A stretch of 64,000 nt of DNA from Oscillospiraceae bacterium (GTDB taxonomy: Bacteria > Bacillota > Clostridia > Oscillospirales > Oscillospiraceae): contig JAHHRS010000001.1 of NCBI GenBank assembly GCA_020025675.1, forward strand, positions 11,193-75,192, in the 5' to 3' direction. Below the pieces are notes generated by a model, which was not told the DNA's origin, searched no databases, and saw only the letters and a program-made list of their open reading frames with translations. Below, one piece after another: positions 7,629 through 16,282 of this stretch. The translations under genes were made by a program, and so were the position numbers. Each line of letters begins with the position of its first letter. Position 1 is the stretch's first letter.

Positions 7629-8621
7629 TTATTCTTTTTTTTCACATACCGTGAAGTAAGCTACAAATGATGATGCGAACATCAGCACAGCACCTAAACT
7701 CATAACAGTATAGCATTTAATGTACCAGTTGCCGTGCCTCTGGACAAGATACTCAAAATATCCCACCAGTGCAAGGCCGCCTAAAAACACAAGCCAGATA
7801 ATGACATGGTAGAATTTAAAGCCTCTGGCTTTTAAGGATGCTACGCTGTAATATACAAGTGCTGCCAGCAAGGCTAATGCACTGACTATCTGCACAAGGC
7901 TTATAAAGCCGTTGAGACGGAAGAAGCTGGAATCATAACGGGTACTGTCCAGAACCACTTCCACAGCACCGTAGAGAGCCATAAAGATAATGGCGGTATG
8001 ACCTTTCTGAAGTCCCCAGAGCATGGGGACTTTATTTCTGCGGCCGTAAAACACCACCAGAAACACCGTAATAAGCATCATAATTAAAAACTGAATGAAA
8101 AATGTGGCGAAGCGGTACTCGATAAGTCCGGTTGAAGTGGGAACCGCAATGCCGATTGGCAGATGCTGAAATTTAGTGTTCTGAATAATAATTGTGCTGC
8201 GGCATGATGAATTGAACAGGGAGCTCAGGCGAATAAAAGCTATGCAAAGTGCTGTGCCCGGTGCCAATGCATCAAATAGACCGGAAGCGCTTCTTGTAAT
8301 GTGAAGCGACTTTACTATAATTCCTGCAAGGAAAATTCCTATAAACATGCCGGGCAGACAGTATCCTCCGTTTGAGTAATCCGTAATGGCTTTAAACATA
8401 CCCGGATACTGCTCTGCGTGGCAATACCAGTGTATAAAGCGGCAGAAAAGAACAGAGAGAAAAAGAGCTATGGGGAGCATAACCCACATTGCCGCGCCTC
8501 TGCCGCCGTTTGCGGTGTATAGAGAGTAGCTCAGACAGAAACCGGCTGCAATGCCAAGAGTTATGATGATTGCGCTCCAATATATTATTGTGTTGCCACT
8601 GTATATTGCTATCTCACTCAT
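7629..8621 (-). CDS. Lgt-like polytopic membrane protein with altered catalytic motifs
   Basis: This 330-residue membrane protein has about eight hydrophobic helices arranged like prolipoprotein diacylglyceryl transferase (Lgt). Two regions align: 'GGYCLPGMFIG' with the Lgt 'GGLSxHGGLIG' motif, and 'FIRLSSLFNSS' with 'LGRIGNFINGE'. The C-terminal 'ALYGAVEVVLDSTRYD' resembles the conserved Glu/Arg helix near Arg239 of E. coli Lgt. The His of HGG is Pro here, and the Asn and Glu of the second motif are Ser, so ordinary Lgt activity is doubtful. It overlaps the stop of the glycosidase gene by 4 nt, so the two are co-translated. It may transfer or bind a lipid in envelope polymer processing; that is inference. 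Confidence 0.65.
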   Translation of the reverse strand: MSEIAIYSGNTIIYWSAIIITLGIAAGFCLSYSLYTANGGRGAAMWVMLPIALFLSVLFCRFIHWYCHAEQYPGMFKAITDYSNGGYCLPGMFIGIFLAGIIVKSLHITRSASGLFDALAPGTALCIAFIRLSSLFNSSCRSTIIIQNTKFQHLPIGIAVPTSTGLIEYRFATFFIQFLIMMLITVFLVVFYGRRNKVPMLWGLQKGHTAIIFMALYGAVEVVLDSTRYDSSFFRLNGFISLVQIVSALALLAALVYYSVASLKARGFKFYHVIIWLVFLGGLALVGYFEYLVQRHGNWYIKCYTVMSLGAVLMFASSFVAYFTVCEKKE

Positions 8622-10243
8622 TGTGCCGCCTCCTCATCGGGAATTGCCGTTGCAAAGTAGATTATGTCACTCATTGTGCGCTCATAACCATAGTCCACAT
8701 GGTTAACGCACTCACCGTTCATCATGAGGACAGATGTCTGACCGCCGTCAAGACCGTAAACCTTGGGGCAGCCCTTGTCAAAAAGAAAGCGGCCTACCTG
8801 ATTTAATGTTGCGGCTACGGTGTATCCTACATCGTAGTTGACGGTCATAAGTACATAATGAAGTTTATCGAATTGGCCTATTGCAGATCTTGAATATGTA
8901 GTGTTTATTTCGCCTATGGGGTAGCTTGAAACTTCACGAAGCTCGCCGTTGTCAGCCAAAATCGGGCCAAAAGACAAAGTAAATATAACATCGTTGTCTT
9001 TTATAAACTGCTTTGTATATTCCTCATCATAAAGATCTCCGGCGTAGGAGAAGAGCAGATCACCGGAAGAGGTTATATGGCAGGAATCAAGTTTGTCAGG
9101 CACAAAGCGGAAAAGCTGACGCTGGAAAACTGTAACGCCTATCTGGCGGAAGTCATAAAAATCACCGTTTATCGCCACTACTGAGTTACACTCTTTTGCC
9201 ATATCAGAGGCATAGTAACGTTTACCTACGCTGTAACTGTCACCTGCGACCTTACGGCGTATCTGAGAGCCGTGAGCTATTTTTATCTCTGCACAGGAGC
9301 AACACTTGCCGTCAATGTCTTCTTTCCATGTTATTGCTAAAATAGTGTCATCAAGATAATATTTTATCTCGGAACCGGGAATAAAATTGGCATCCGGATT
9401 AAAAGCCACTTCCTGACCGTCCAGAAGAGCGGCAGCAGATTCGATAACTTTCATCACTTCCTGCGGGTCTGTGGTTGAACCGAAATTATTGGGATTGGGC
9501 TTAGGAGCAACGTTAACTTCCTCTCCGATTGTATATATTTTAGGAATATAAGTCAGGTCTTTGAGGGCGTCGCTTGCTGCGTTATTTACGTAGTTATCGA
9601 ATTTCTCAGCCAGATTCATTTGGGATTTGACGGAGGTTTTTGTGACTGTACCTGAATCCGGGTGCACATTCTTCAGCACCCAGCATAGGGAGAAGATGCC
9701 TAAGACAGCAAAAATTATGCTCAATACTGCGGAAATACCACGCTTATCGTTCTTTTCTTCATCTGCCATTGGTTTTTTCGCAGGAGACGGGAATTTCTGC
9801 TCAGGTAAAATCTGACGCTCAGGCTGTGTATTTTGTCTCATTGTTCTGGCCGGTTGAGGTGCTGCCTGAGGACGGCTGCGCCTTTCCTGTACCGTGTTGT
9901 GAACGGGTCTGCTCTGCTTTGGTTCAGCCGTGTTCTGTATGGGTCTGCTGTGTTTTGGCTCTGACATATTTTGAACCGAACGATGAACGGGAGCAGGGTT
10001 TGAAGCGGATACTTTTGCCGCAGGCTCAAAACGAATATCGGAAAAGCTTCCGCTTCCAAAAAAGTCTTCGGCAGCTTTATTTGCGGCAGAGCCGACTGCT
10101 TTTTGAGGAGTCTTTTCATATGGGTTTGAAGCGGGAGGATTGTTATCGCTCTCCTGAGTATTTGCACTGGTTATCATGTTTTCACTGTACGATGAAAATT
10201 CAGCAAGTATATCGTCAATGGAATAATCTTTATTATCGTTCAT
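8618..10243 (-). CDS. Membrane-anchored phosphodiester glycosidase family protein
   Basis: This 541-residue protein has a long hydrophilic cytoplasmic N-terminus (1-168), one transmembrane helix (about 169-190) and an extracellular phosphodiester glycosidase domain (NAGPA type). The domain signatures are 'VVAINGDFYDFR' near residue 350 and 'GLDGGQTSVLMMNGE' near residue 500, the Asp-rich metal and phosphate-site loops. Family members cleave sugar-1-phosphodiester bonds in exopolysaccharides or teichoic-type polymers. Residues 87-122 hold three degenerate copies of a roughly 12-residue Ser-Arg-Pro-x-x-Asn-Thr-x-Glu unit. The ribosome site GGAGGG lies inside the last codons of the upstream hydrolase gene, about 13 nt from this ATG, so translation is probably coupled. 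Target polymer unknown. Confidence 0.85.
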   Translation of the reverse strand: MNDNKDYSIDDILAEFSSYSENMITSANTQESDNNPPASNPYEKTPQKAVGSAANKAAEDFFGSGSFSDIRFEPAAKVSASNPAPVHRSVQNMSEPKHSRPIQNTAEPKQSRPVHNTVQERRSRPQAAPQPARTMRQNTQPERQILPEQKFPSPAKKPMADEEKNDKRGISAVLSIIFAVLGIFSLCWVLKNVHPDSGTVTKTSVKSQMNLAEKFDNYVNNAASDALKDLTYIPKIYTIGEEVNVAPKPNPNNFGSTTDPQEVMKVIESAAALLDGQEVAFNPDANFIPGSEIKYYLDDTILAITWKEDIDGKCCSCAEIKIAHGSQIRRKVAGDSYSVGKRYYASDMAKECNSVVAINGDFYDFRQIGVTVFQRQLFRFVPDKLDSCHITSSGDLLFSYAGDLYDEEYTKQFIKDNDVIFTLSFGPILADNGELREVSSYPIGEINTTYSRSAIGQFDKLHYVLMTVNYDVGYTVAATLNQVGRFLFDKGCPKVYGLDGGQTSVLMMNGECVNHVDYGYERTMSDIIYFATAIPDEEAAQ

Positions 10244-10253
10244 ATCTAAGTAT

Positions 10254-11954
10254 TTACCCTCCCTGGTTAGCAGTATTTCCGCTGAGCGCCCTTATAAGAC
10301 TCTGTGCGGGAATTACATACCAGCTGCCGTCTGAATATACCAGCTGAAGCTGTATACCTTCGCTTGTATAATAATTTTCTGCGTTTTCCAAAACTTCACT
10401 TAAAGCCTTCGCATAGGCTTCATGGGCAACCTCAGGAAGATAGTTATTATTTTCGTCATATACGGACTTCCTGGGCCGGCTCTCAACAATTTCCTTGAGA
10501 ATAGATTCAGTCTTTGCCTGTACATCGTCCTCAGTAGAGGGAAGGTCAAGAAAAGTAAACTGAATTTGCTGCTTTGCTTCCAGCTTATCTACAAAGCAGT
10601 CACCGGTAAGCTCATAGGAAAAGCTCTCCCTGAGAGCGTCATACATCAGCTTTCCGATTTCGTCGGAAGGCTGATTCTCAAGCCCCAGACTGGAGTAGCT
10701 GTGGAGGAGGGAGTAGGCATTGTCGTAATTGCCGGAAATTACAGAGTCCATAAAATCAGCAGCTGTCTTCTGGGGATCTCCGGTAGGCTTTGCTACAATC
10801 GTACCCATATTAACTCCAAGAATGCTGATAATAAGGGCAAGTGCGGAGAAAACTGCGGCAAGTATGGCCCACACAGGCCGTATGCCACCGCGTTTTTTTA
10901 TGAATATCGCAACTACGGCGATAAAAGCCATAAGAACCAATATACAGCACACCACGGAGCCAAGACCAAAACCGGTGCCGGACTGGGTTGGGAGCGCCAT
11001 GTCGGCTCCTGTATTTATCAAGCTCTCACCTGAAAGCTCACTGTTCATAGACTCCGCTGCCTCCTCTTTCTCTTTCTGTTCTGCCTCGTCTTTTGCCTGC
11101 TCTTCGGCCTTAATTCGCAGGGCAGTGTTATACTGAGTATAGCCGCACATCATAGTTGCAAAATCAGCCATAACATTATAAGCACTGTTTACCCCGTCGG
11201 TAAACATTACAAAGACTATTGGGTCATCAGTATAGGCTATGGCACTGTCACACAGATAAAGGGTTGAACCTTTAGTCAGGTAGCCGTATTTATGTGCTAT
11301 ATCGTACCGCTGTTCTTTTAATTTAAAATAGTTGTTCGGTTCGGCCTTTTGCATCTTTTCGATAAGACCGGGAAAACGTTCCGGGTTTTCAGCCAATAGT
11401 CTGAGACATGTTATCATCTGCTTTGGGGTAAAAAAGTTATTTTCATAGTACTTTGGGTCTGCATTTTCAGGGTCTACACCCATGTAAGGTGCTATAAGCT
11501 CACGATAGCGGTGGTAAACCGTATTTTCGTTATCAAGCCATTTACCCGCCTCTGACCAAAGTATCTTTGCGTAGTCGTTATTGGAGTGAACTATGGAGCC
11601 ATCAAGAAGTTCAGAGTAGCGGTAACCTCCTATTAAGTCGTCCATAGCAAGTTCACCTTTGCCGACCTTCTCGGTAAAGAGCATGTTGAGGGGGACTTTA
11701 AACATACTGCCGGAAATCATATACTGATCGGCATTAACATAGTGTTCTTCACCTGTTACAAGATTGTAGTAACCAAGGCCTATATTTTCTTCGTTTACAT
11801 CGTAAAGTTCAAAAAGTTCACTTACTATCTGATCCCAGCTTTTCCCTTCGTAGGAAAATTCCCCGTCTGTTTCAGCTGCAAAGGCCGCAGGGTTCAGATT
11901 TAAAAACAGGCACATGAGCAAAAGCACTGATAATATTTTCTTTAGAATGTTCAT
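10254..11954 (-). CDS. Serine beta-lactamase-like hydrolase with C-terminal membrane and DUF4878-like region
   Basis: This 566-residue protein has a signal peptide (1-27, cut near AFA-AET) and a class A beta-lactamase-fold domain: SxxK at Ser83-Lys86, SxN at Ser124-Asn126 and a KTG-like box 'HKYG' at 221-224. The domain resembles membrane-linked D-Ala-D-Ala carboxypeptidase relatives more than resistance enzymes: there is no obvious Glu166-type omega loop that I can place. After a Glu-rich linker come two hydrophobic helices (about 330-352 and 360-380) and a C-terminal 180-residue domain resembling DUF4878/lumazine-binding-like folds. It is first in an operon with the phosphodiester glycosidase and the Lgt-like gene. 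A cell-wall remodelling role is inferred. Confidence 0.82.
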   Translation of the reverse strand: MNILKKILSVLLLMCLFLNLNPAAFAAETDGEFSYEGKSWDQIVSELFELYDVNEENIGLGYYNLVTGEEHYVNADQYMISGSMFKVPLNMLFTEKVGKGELAMDDLIGGYRYSELLDGSIVHSNNDYAKILWSEAGKWLDNENTVYHRYRELIAPYMGVDPENADPKYYENNFFTPKQMITCLRLLAENPERFPGLIEKMQKAEPNNYFKLKEQRYDIAHKYGYLTKGSTLYLCDSAIAYTDDPIVFVMFTDGVNSAYNVMADFATMMCGYTQYNTALRIKAEEQAKDEAEQKEKEEAAESMNSELSGESLINTGADMALPTQSGTGFGLGSVVCCILVLMAFIAVVAIFIKKRGGIRPVWAILAAVFSALALIISILGVNMGTIVAKPTGDPQKTAADFMDSVISGNYDNAYSLLHSYSSLGLENQPSDEIGKLMYDALRESFSYELTGDCFVDKLEAKQQIQFTFLDLPSTEDDVQAKTESILKEIVESRPRKSVYDENNNYLPEVAHEAYAKALSEVLENAENYYTSEGIQLQLVYSDGSWYVIPAQSLIRALSGNTANQGG

Positions 11955-12094
11955 TTATAATATCTCCGGGCGATTATACGCCTACCATAACATATTTCAT
12001 CTTAGCTTTTCTATTTTACCATTAAAGCGTACAATTTCAATAGTAAGCTTTCACAAAATACTAAAGAATAGTTAAGAATTTACAAAAAGCAATC

Positions 12095-13213
12095 CTATAT
12101 ATACTTTTTGAAGCTGTAAAGGCTTTCAATAAGGCCCTCAGCAGGAGAAAAGCCTCTGCCCCAGCGTTTGAGCCAAAGCCCTGAAAGTCCGTATTCTTCA
12201 CATAGACTTAACTTTGCCTTTATGCTTCTTATATCCTCATAGCATACTCTGTGCTTTGTGCGTGCAAGGTCTAAATACGAAAATGATGGAAAAAACTCAT
12301 GGGGCATAAATTTTACCTCAGAACCCATTGCGGCAGATAGATTTTGAGCCCGTGTATTGCTTATAGGCGAGGCTTCGGAACCATACCGCCATGGAAGAGA
12401 CCAGTCAAGGCCGGTGCCTGAAATACACAGTAACAGTTTTTTGGAGGAAACATTATTTAATACAGTTTCCACAGTTTTCCTTACACGGCTCAACGGTGCT
12501 ATCGCTCCGGGAGGATTCATGATTCCGGAATAATCATATGCCAAAAGCGTCAGCCTGTCAGCGCATTTACCGGCACATTCAGCGGCTTCGGAAGAAAGGG
12601 GGTCAAATTCCGGCGGAACAAGGGCACAGACAAAATATAAGCCTTTCCTGTGACAGAGGGCGGAACATTTTTCTATAAAGCAACAGTAATTTTCAGTATC
12701 GAAGGGGAAAAGACAGCAAAACTCCAAGTAAAGCCCTTTTGAACCGCTCTCAGATATGGCGGAAATTAGAAGCTGACAGAGTTTTTCCTGTGACTGCATA
12801 TCCTTTAGCGCAAAGTGTGCAAGTTCGCCTGAATAACTATTGCGCGGGCAAAGGTTATACAGACCTAAAAGGGGAATGGCTCCCAGATTTAAAGCTTCAT
12901 CTGTATAACTTCTGGGACTTCCTTCCATGGTAATGCCGCCGTCGGGAGAGAGATGCGCGCAGTGGGGCACAACGAAGCAGAGCTTATTTAAAAGCTCCTT
13001 ACGCCTAACTGCAGTGGTGTCATTTCCAAGCTCACCGCACAATTCTATCTCCCGTTCCGGTGACTTACCCTCCGTGGGGATAAAAAGGCTGAGCCCCACA
13101 GCGAGTCTTTCGCTTTCCAGCCCGTTTGCTTCCATTAACTTATCCGCCGGGATGTTGAAGCGCCGGGACAGTGAGCGCAGATTGTCCCCCCGGCGGCAAA
13201 TATAAATTTCCAT
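12095..13213 (-). CDS. LysM-GH18 (SleL/YaaH-like) protein with altered catalytic motif
   Basis: This 372-residue protein starts with a LysM domain (residues 1-48: 'IYICRRGDNLRSLSRRFNIP', 'LFIPTEG'), then a GH18 barrel like the spore N-acetylglucosaminidase SleL/YaaH. The barrel landmarks are visible, including 'LLAYDYSG' for the usual 'MTYDEH'. The catalytic strand, normally 'GVNIDFE', reads 'GLYLEFC': the Asp is Glu and the acid/base Glu is Cys. That suggests a binding rather than hydrolytic role, perhaps in the spore coat or cortex. It also has many Cys residues for a secreted protein and no signal peptide, as in YaaH, which is assembled inside the mother cell. The start at 13213 has GGAGG 8 nt upstream. 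Confidence 0.78.
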   Translation of the reverse strand: MEIYICRRGDNLRSLSRRFNIPADKLMEANGLESERLAVGLSLFIPTEGKSPEREIELCGELGNDTTAVRRKELLNKLCFVVPHCAHLSPDGGITMEGSPRSYTDEALNLGAIPLLGLYNLCPRNSYSGELAHFALKDMQSQEKLCQLLISAISESGSKGLYLEFCCLFPFDTENYCCFIEKCSALCHRKGLYFVCALVPPEFDPLSSEAAECAGKCADRLTLLAYDYSGIMNPPGAIAPLSRVRKTVETVLNNVSSKKLLLCISGTGLDWSLPWRYGSEASPISNTRAQNLSAAMGSEVKFMPHEFFPSFSYLDLARTKHRVCYEDIRSIKAKLSLCEEYGLSGLWLKRWGRGFSPAEGLIESLYSFKKYI

Positions 13214-13267
13214 GTACAGCGCCTCCAATATATGATGTATTATTTATATTCAGCAAGCCTTCCGTAC

Positions 13268-13296
13268 TTGCGGCAAAAAACATGATATGATATAAT
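13268..13296 (+). promoter_or_regulatory. pepF promoter
   Basis: TTGCGG (13268-13273), a 17-bp spacer and a perfect TATAAT (13291-13296) lie 37 bp before the pepF start codon. Confidence 0.65.
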
Positions 13297-13332
13297 TAAC
13301 TCAAATTTTTAAAAAACGGAGGAATTGTTTTT

Positions 13333-15129
13333 ATGGAAAATACTCTGCTTAAGCGCAGTGAAGTCCCCGAAGAATTTACATGGAAGCTTTCTGATATATT
13401 TCCCAGCGATGAAGCATGGGAGGAAGAAAATGAAGCTTTAAAGCTTATGCCGGAAAAGCTGACTGCCTATCAGGGCAAGCTTGGCGAAAGCGCTGAAAAC
13501 CTGCTTGGATTTTTTAAGCTGCAGGATGAGCTTGAGGTCCGTATTTCAAAGCTTTTCGGTTATGCTAACTGCAAAGGCGATCAGGACACCGGCAACAGTT
13601 TTTACCAGGCAATGAAGGGAAAGGCCATGAGTACCTATGTTGCAATTTCCAGCGCGTCTGCCTTTGCAACACCTGAAATAATGAATATTGAAGAGGATAA
13701 GCTTAATCTTTTCTATACCGCTCAGCCGGGTCTTGAGGAGTACAGAAGAAGCCTTTACCAGATTCGCCGCAGAGCCCAACACGTTCTCTCACCTGCCGAA
13801 GAAAAACTGCTTGCAGCTGCCGGAGAAATGGCAGATTCTCCCGATAAAATATACGGAGTATTTTCAAACGCCGATCTTAAATTCCCCAATGTTAAGGACA
13901 GCAGCGGAGAAGAGCACCGGCTCACCGACGTATCTTTTGTTCCCCTTCTTGAAAATGCTGACAGAGTTCTTCGTGAAAATACATTCAACACCTATTATGA
14001 AACTCTGGGACAGTTTAAAAATACTGCCGCAGCTCTGCTTGACGCTCAGTTCAAAAAGCTGAACTTTTTTGCCGGGGCAAGAAACTACCCCGGAACCCTT
14101 GCCGCATCTCTGGATGCCACAGAAGTACCTACCGAGGTTTACCTGAATCTCATTCAGGCTGTTCACGGTAATCTTGATAAGATGTATAAGTATGTTTCTC
14201 TCCGCAAAAGGCTGCTGGGTGTGTCCGAGCTTCACATGTATGACGTTTACACTCCCATTGTTGCCGATGCAGCAGAGAAAATAAGCTATGAAGAGGCAAA
14301 GGAGACCGTTCTTGAGGCTTTGGCTGTTCTGGGCGAGGATTACACCGACCTTCTGAAACAGGGCTTTAATGAGCGCTGGATTGACGTTTATCCCAACGAG
14401 GGAAAGCGCGGCGGCGCCTATTCCTCCGGCAGCTCCAGACCTCACCCCTATGTGCTTTTGAATCAGAAGGATACATTGGACAGCATGTTCACCATGGCTC
14501 ACGAGATGGGTCACGCACTGCACAGCTACCACAGCTGCAAGTACCAGCCTGTTTCCACCAGTGATTATGTAATATTTGTGGCTGAGGTTGCATCCACCTG
14601 CAACGAGGTACTTCTTATGCGCCACCTGCTCTCCAAGACCACCGATAAGAAGCAGAGAGCCTACCTTATAAACCACTTCTTAGATCAGTTTAAGGCTACT
14701 GTATACCGCCAGACCATGTTTGCTGAGTTTGAGCTTATGATGGGCCAAATGGCAGAGCGGGGTGAGACTCTCACAGCTGAGGTTTTGTGCCGGAAGTACC
14801 ATGAACTCAATGAGCTTTACTATGGACCTGACATGATTTCCGATGACGGGATAGCAATGGAGTGGGCAAGAATTCCTCACTTCTACTATGACTATTATGT
14901 TTTTCAGTATGCCACCGGCTTCTCTGCCGCAGTTGCAATCGCAAATCGTATTCTCAGTGAAGGTGAGAGTGCTGTTAAGGATTACAAGCGCTTCCTTTCC
15001 GGCGGAAGCAGCGCCGATCCTATCTCCCTGCTGAAGCTTGCCGGCGTTGATATGAGCACACCTGAACCTGTTAACTCTGCTCTGAGCCTGTTTGGAGAGT
15101 TAATAGACGAATTGGAAACTCTAATCTGA
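13333..15129 (+). CDS. pepF: Oligoendopeptidase F (M3 family zinc peptidase)
   Basis: This 598-residue cytoplasmic zinc metallopeptidase degrades short peptides. The zinc site 'AHEMGHALHS' (HExGH) is at about residues 386-395, with the third ligand Glu in 'FVAEVASTCNEVLL' about 25 residues on. The N-terminal helical region and the C-terminal 'FYDYYVFQYATGFSAAVAIA' are those of PepF_B. The length matches the family (about 600). ACGGAGG precedes the ATG by 9 nt. The gene is transcribed alone from its own promoter and ends at a strong terminator. Confidence 0.96.
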   Translation: MENTLLKRSEVPEEFTWKLSDIFPSDEAWEEENEALKLMPEKLTAYQGKLGESAENLLGFFKLQDELEVRISKLFGYANCKGDQDTGNSFYQAMKGKAMSTYVAISSASAFATPEIMNIEEDKLNLFYTAQPGLEEYRRSLYQIRRRAQHVLSPAEEKLLAAAGEMADSPDKIYGVFSNADLKFPNVKDSSGEEHRLTDVSFVPLLENADRVLRENTFNTYYETLGQFKNTAAALLDAQFKKLNFFAGARNYPGTLAASLDATEVPTEVYLNLIQAVHGNLDKMYKYVSLRKRLLGVSELHMYDVYTPIVADAAEKISYEEAKETVLEALAVLGEDYTDLLKQGFNERWIDVYPNEGKRGGAYSSGSSRPHPYVLLNQKDTLDSMFTMAHEMGHALHSYHSCKYQPVSTSDYVIFVAEVASTCNEVLLMRHLLSKTTDKKQRAYLINHFLDQFKATVYRQTMFAEFELMMGQMAERGETLTAEVLCRKYHELNELYYGPDMISDDGIAMEWARIPHFYYDYYVFQYATGFSAAVAIANRILSEGESAVKDYKRFLSGGSSADPISLLKLAGVDMSTPEPVNSALSLFGELIDELETLI

Positions 15130-15156
15130 TTTTTGTATAAATTCTTATAATAATAG

Positions 15157-15196
15157 ACCGTTCGGCGGGAAAATTCTTGCCGAACGGTAGTTTTTT
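15157..15196 (+). terminator. pepF terminator
   Basis: A 10-bp stem ACCGTTCGGC / GCCGAACGGT with a 12-nt loop is followed by AGTTTTTT. Confidence 0.9.
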
Positions 15197-15281
15197 GCGG
15201 TATTCTACTCTGAGTAGAGTCCATTTCTAACAACTCTACCCGTAGAAAAGCAGGGGTATAGTGGGGCAAAACCACAGTAGC

Positions 15282-15310
15282 TTGCTTTTTTTTACAAAGC
15301 ATGTTAGAAA
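15282..15310 (+). promoter_or_regulatory. Possible promoter of second degV gene
   Basis: TTGCTT (15282-15287) and TAGAAA (15305-15310) are spaced by 17 bp, 28 bp before the start codon. The -10 match is only partial. Confidence 0.4.
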
Positions 15311-15338
15311 TATATTGTGAAAACAAGGAGGCAGAAAT

Positions 15339-16220
15339 ATGAGCTTTGAAATCGTTACGGATACTTCTTCCAATCTTCAAAACAGTGTTGTTGCGGAATA
15401 CTCAATTAAGAGAATTCCTTTTTCATACTATGTTGACGGTCAGGAGCAGACCTGCATGGATACCGACAGCTTTGATGCGGAATCATACTATGCCAGAATC
15501 AAAAGCGGGGTAAAGGTCACCACCTCACAGGTAACGCCTCAACGATTTGTGGAAAACTTTGAACCGATCCTGAAGGACGGAAGAGATATTCTGTTTGTCA
15601 GCATGTCGTCTGGTATCAGCGGTTCCTGCTCTTCTGCCGGTATTGCCGCAAATCAGCTTAAAGAGGAGTTCCCAGACAGAAAGATAGAGATAGTTGACAC
15701 AATGGCGGCTTCCTTGGGTGAGGGGCTTGTTGCCGTGGAAGGAGCAAAGCTCCGTGACAGCGGCATGAGTATAGAGGAGGCTGCACAGCGGCTTAGAGAC
15801 ATGGCTGTGAAAATGTGTCAGGTATTCACTGTTGATGACCTTATGCACCTGCGCCGTGGCGGCAGACTTTCAAATCTCTCTGCCATAGTTGGTACGGTGC
15901 TCCAGATAAAGCCTTTATTAAAAGGAAACTCAGAGGGAAAAATAGTTGCGTTTCATAAGCTGCGCGGCAGAAAACGTGCCATTGAAGCGCTGGCCGACAG
16001 ATATGATAAATTTGCAGTAGAGCCGGAAAAGCAAACTGTGGGCATAGCCCATTCTGCGTGCAAAAAGGATGCAGATTATTTAGCGGAGCTTATAAAGAAA
16101 AATAATCCGCCTAAAGAAATAATGATGGTTGACTATGAGCCCGTCACCGGCTCCCATGTCGGCCCCGGTGCTCTGGCACTGTTCTTCCTCGGAGATGAGA
16201 ACGTGAGAGAAGAAAACTGA
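15339..16220 (+). CDS. DegV family fatty-acid-binding protein (second copy)
   Basis: This 293-residue DegV protein differs clearly from the copy at 5488. It has 'IVTDTSSNL' at the N-terminus, 'KVTTSQVTPQRFVE', the ligand loop 'FVSMSSGISGSCSSA', 'LRRGGRLS' and the C-terminal 'SHVGPGALALFFLG'. As with other members it is expected to bind a fatty acid in the cytoplasm and feed it to a kinase such as FakA, which is not encoded nearby. CAAGGAGG 7 nt before the ATG sets the start. It is monocistronic, and a hairpin terminator separates it from the convergent E2-like gene. Two divergent DegV copies suggest ligands of different chain length or saturation, by analogy to FakB1/FakB2. Confidence 0.92.
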   Translation: MSFEIVTDTSSNLQNSVVAEYSIKRIPFSYYVDGQEQTCMDTDSFDAESYYARIKSGVKVTTSQVTPQRFVENFEPILKDGRDILFVSMSSGISGSCSSAGIAANQLKEEFPDRKIEIVDTMAASLGEGLVAVEGAKLRDSGMSIEEAAQRLRDMAVKMCQVFTVDDLMHLRRGGRLSNLSAIVGTVLQIKPLLKGNSEGKIVAFHKLRGRKRAIEALADRYDKFAVEPEKQTVGIAHSACKKDADYLAELIKKNNPPKEIMMVDYEPVTGSHVGPGALALFFLGDENVREEN

Positions 16221-16230
16221 ATATAGCCAA

Positions 16231-16262
16231 AAGCTCCCTTCCGTTCGGAAGGGAGCTTCATC
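16231..16262. terminator. Terminator between convergent genes
   Basis: The stem AAGCTCCCTTCCG / GGAAGGGAGCTT closes a short TTC loop and is followed by CATCTTTA. It probably serves degV and, in reverse, the E2-like gene. Confidence 0.75.
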
Positions 16263-16282
16263 TTTATAATAATTCAGTAAAA

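Noticed and set aside
10254..11954. Antibiotic-resistance beta-lactamase
   Set aside because: The class A fold is present, but the protein has two extra membrane helices and a large C-terminal domain, no placeable omega-loop Glu, and sits in an envelope operon; a resistance call is not supported.
13864..14676. Long open frame antisense to pepF (270 codons, minus strand)
   Set aside because: It lies wholly opposite a clear pepF gene, has no ribosome site and its translation shows no recognisable domain; it reflects codon bias of the plus strand.
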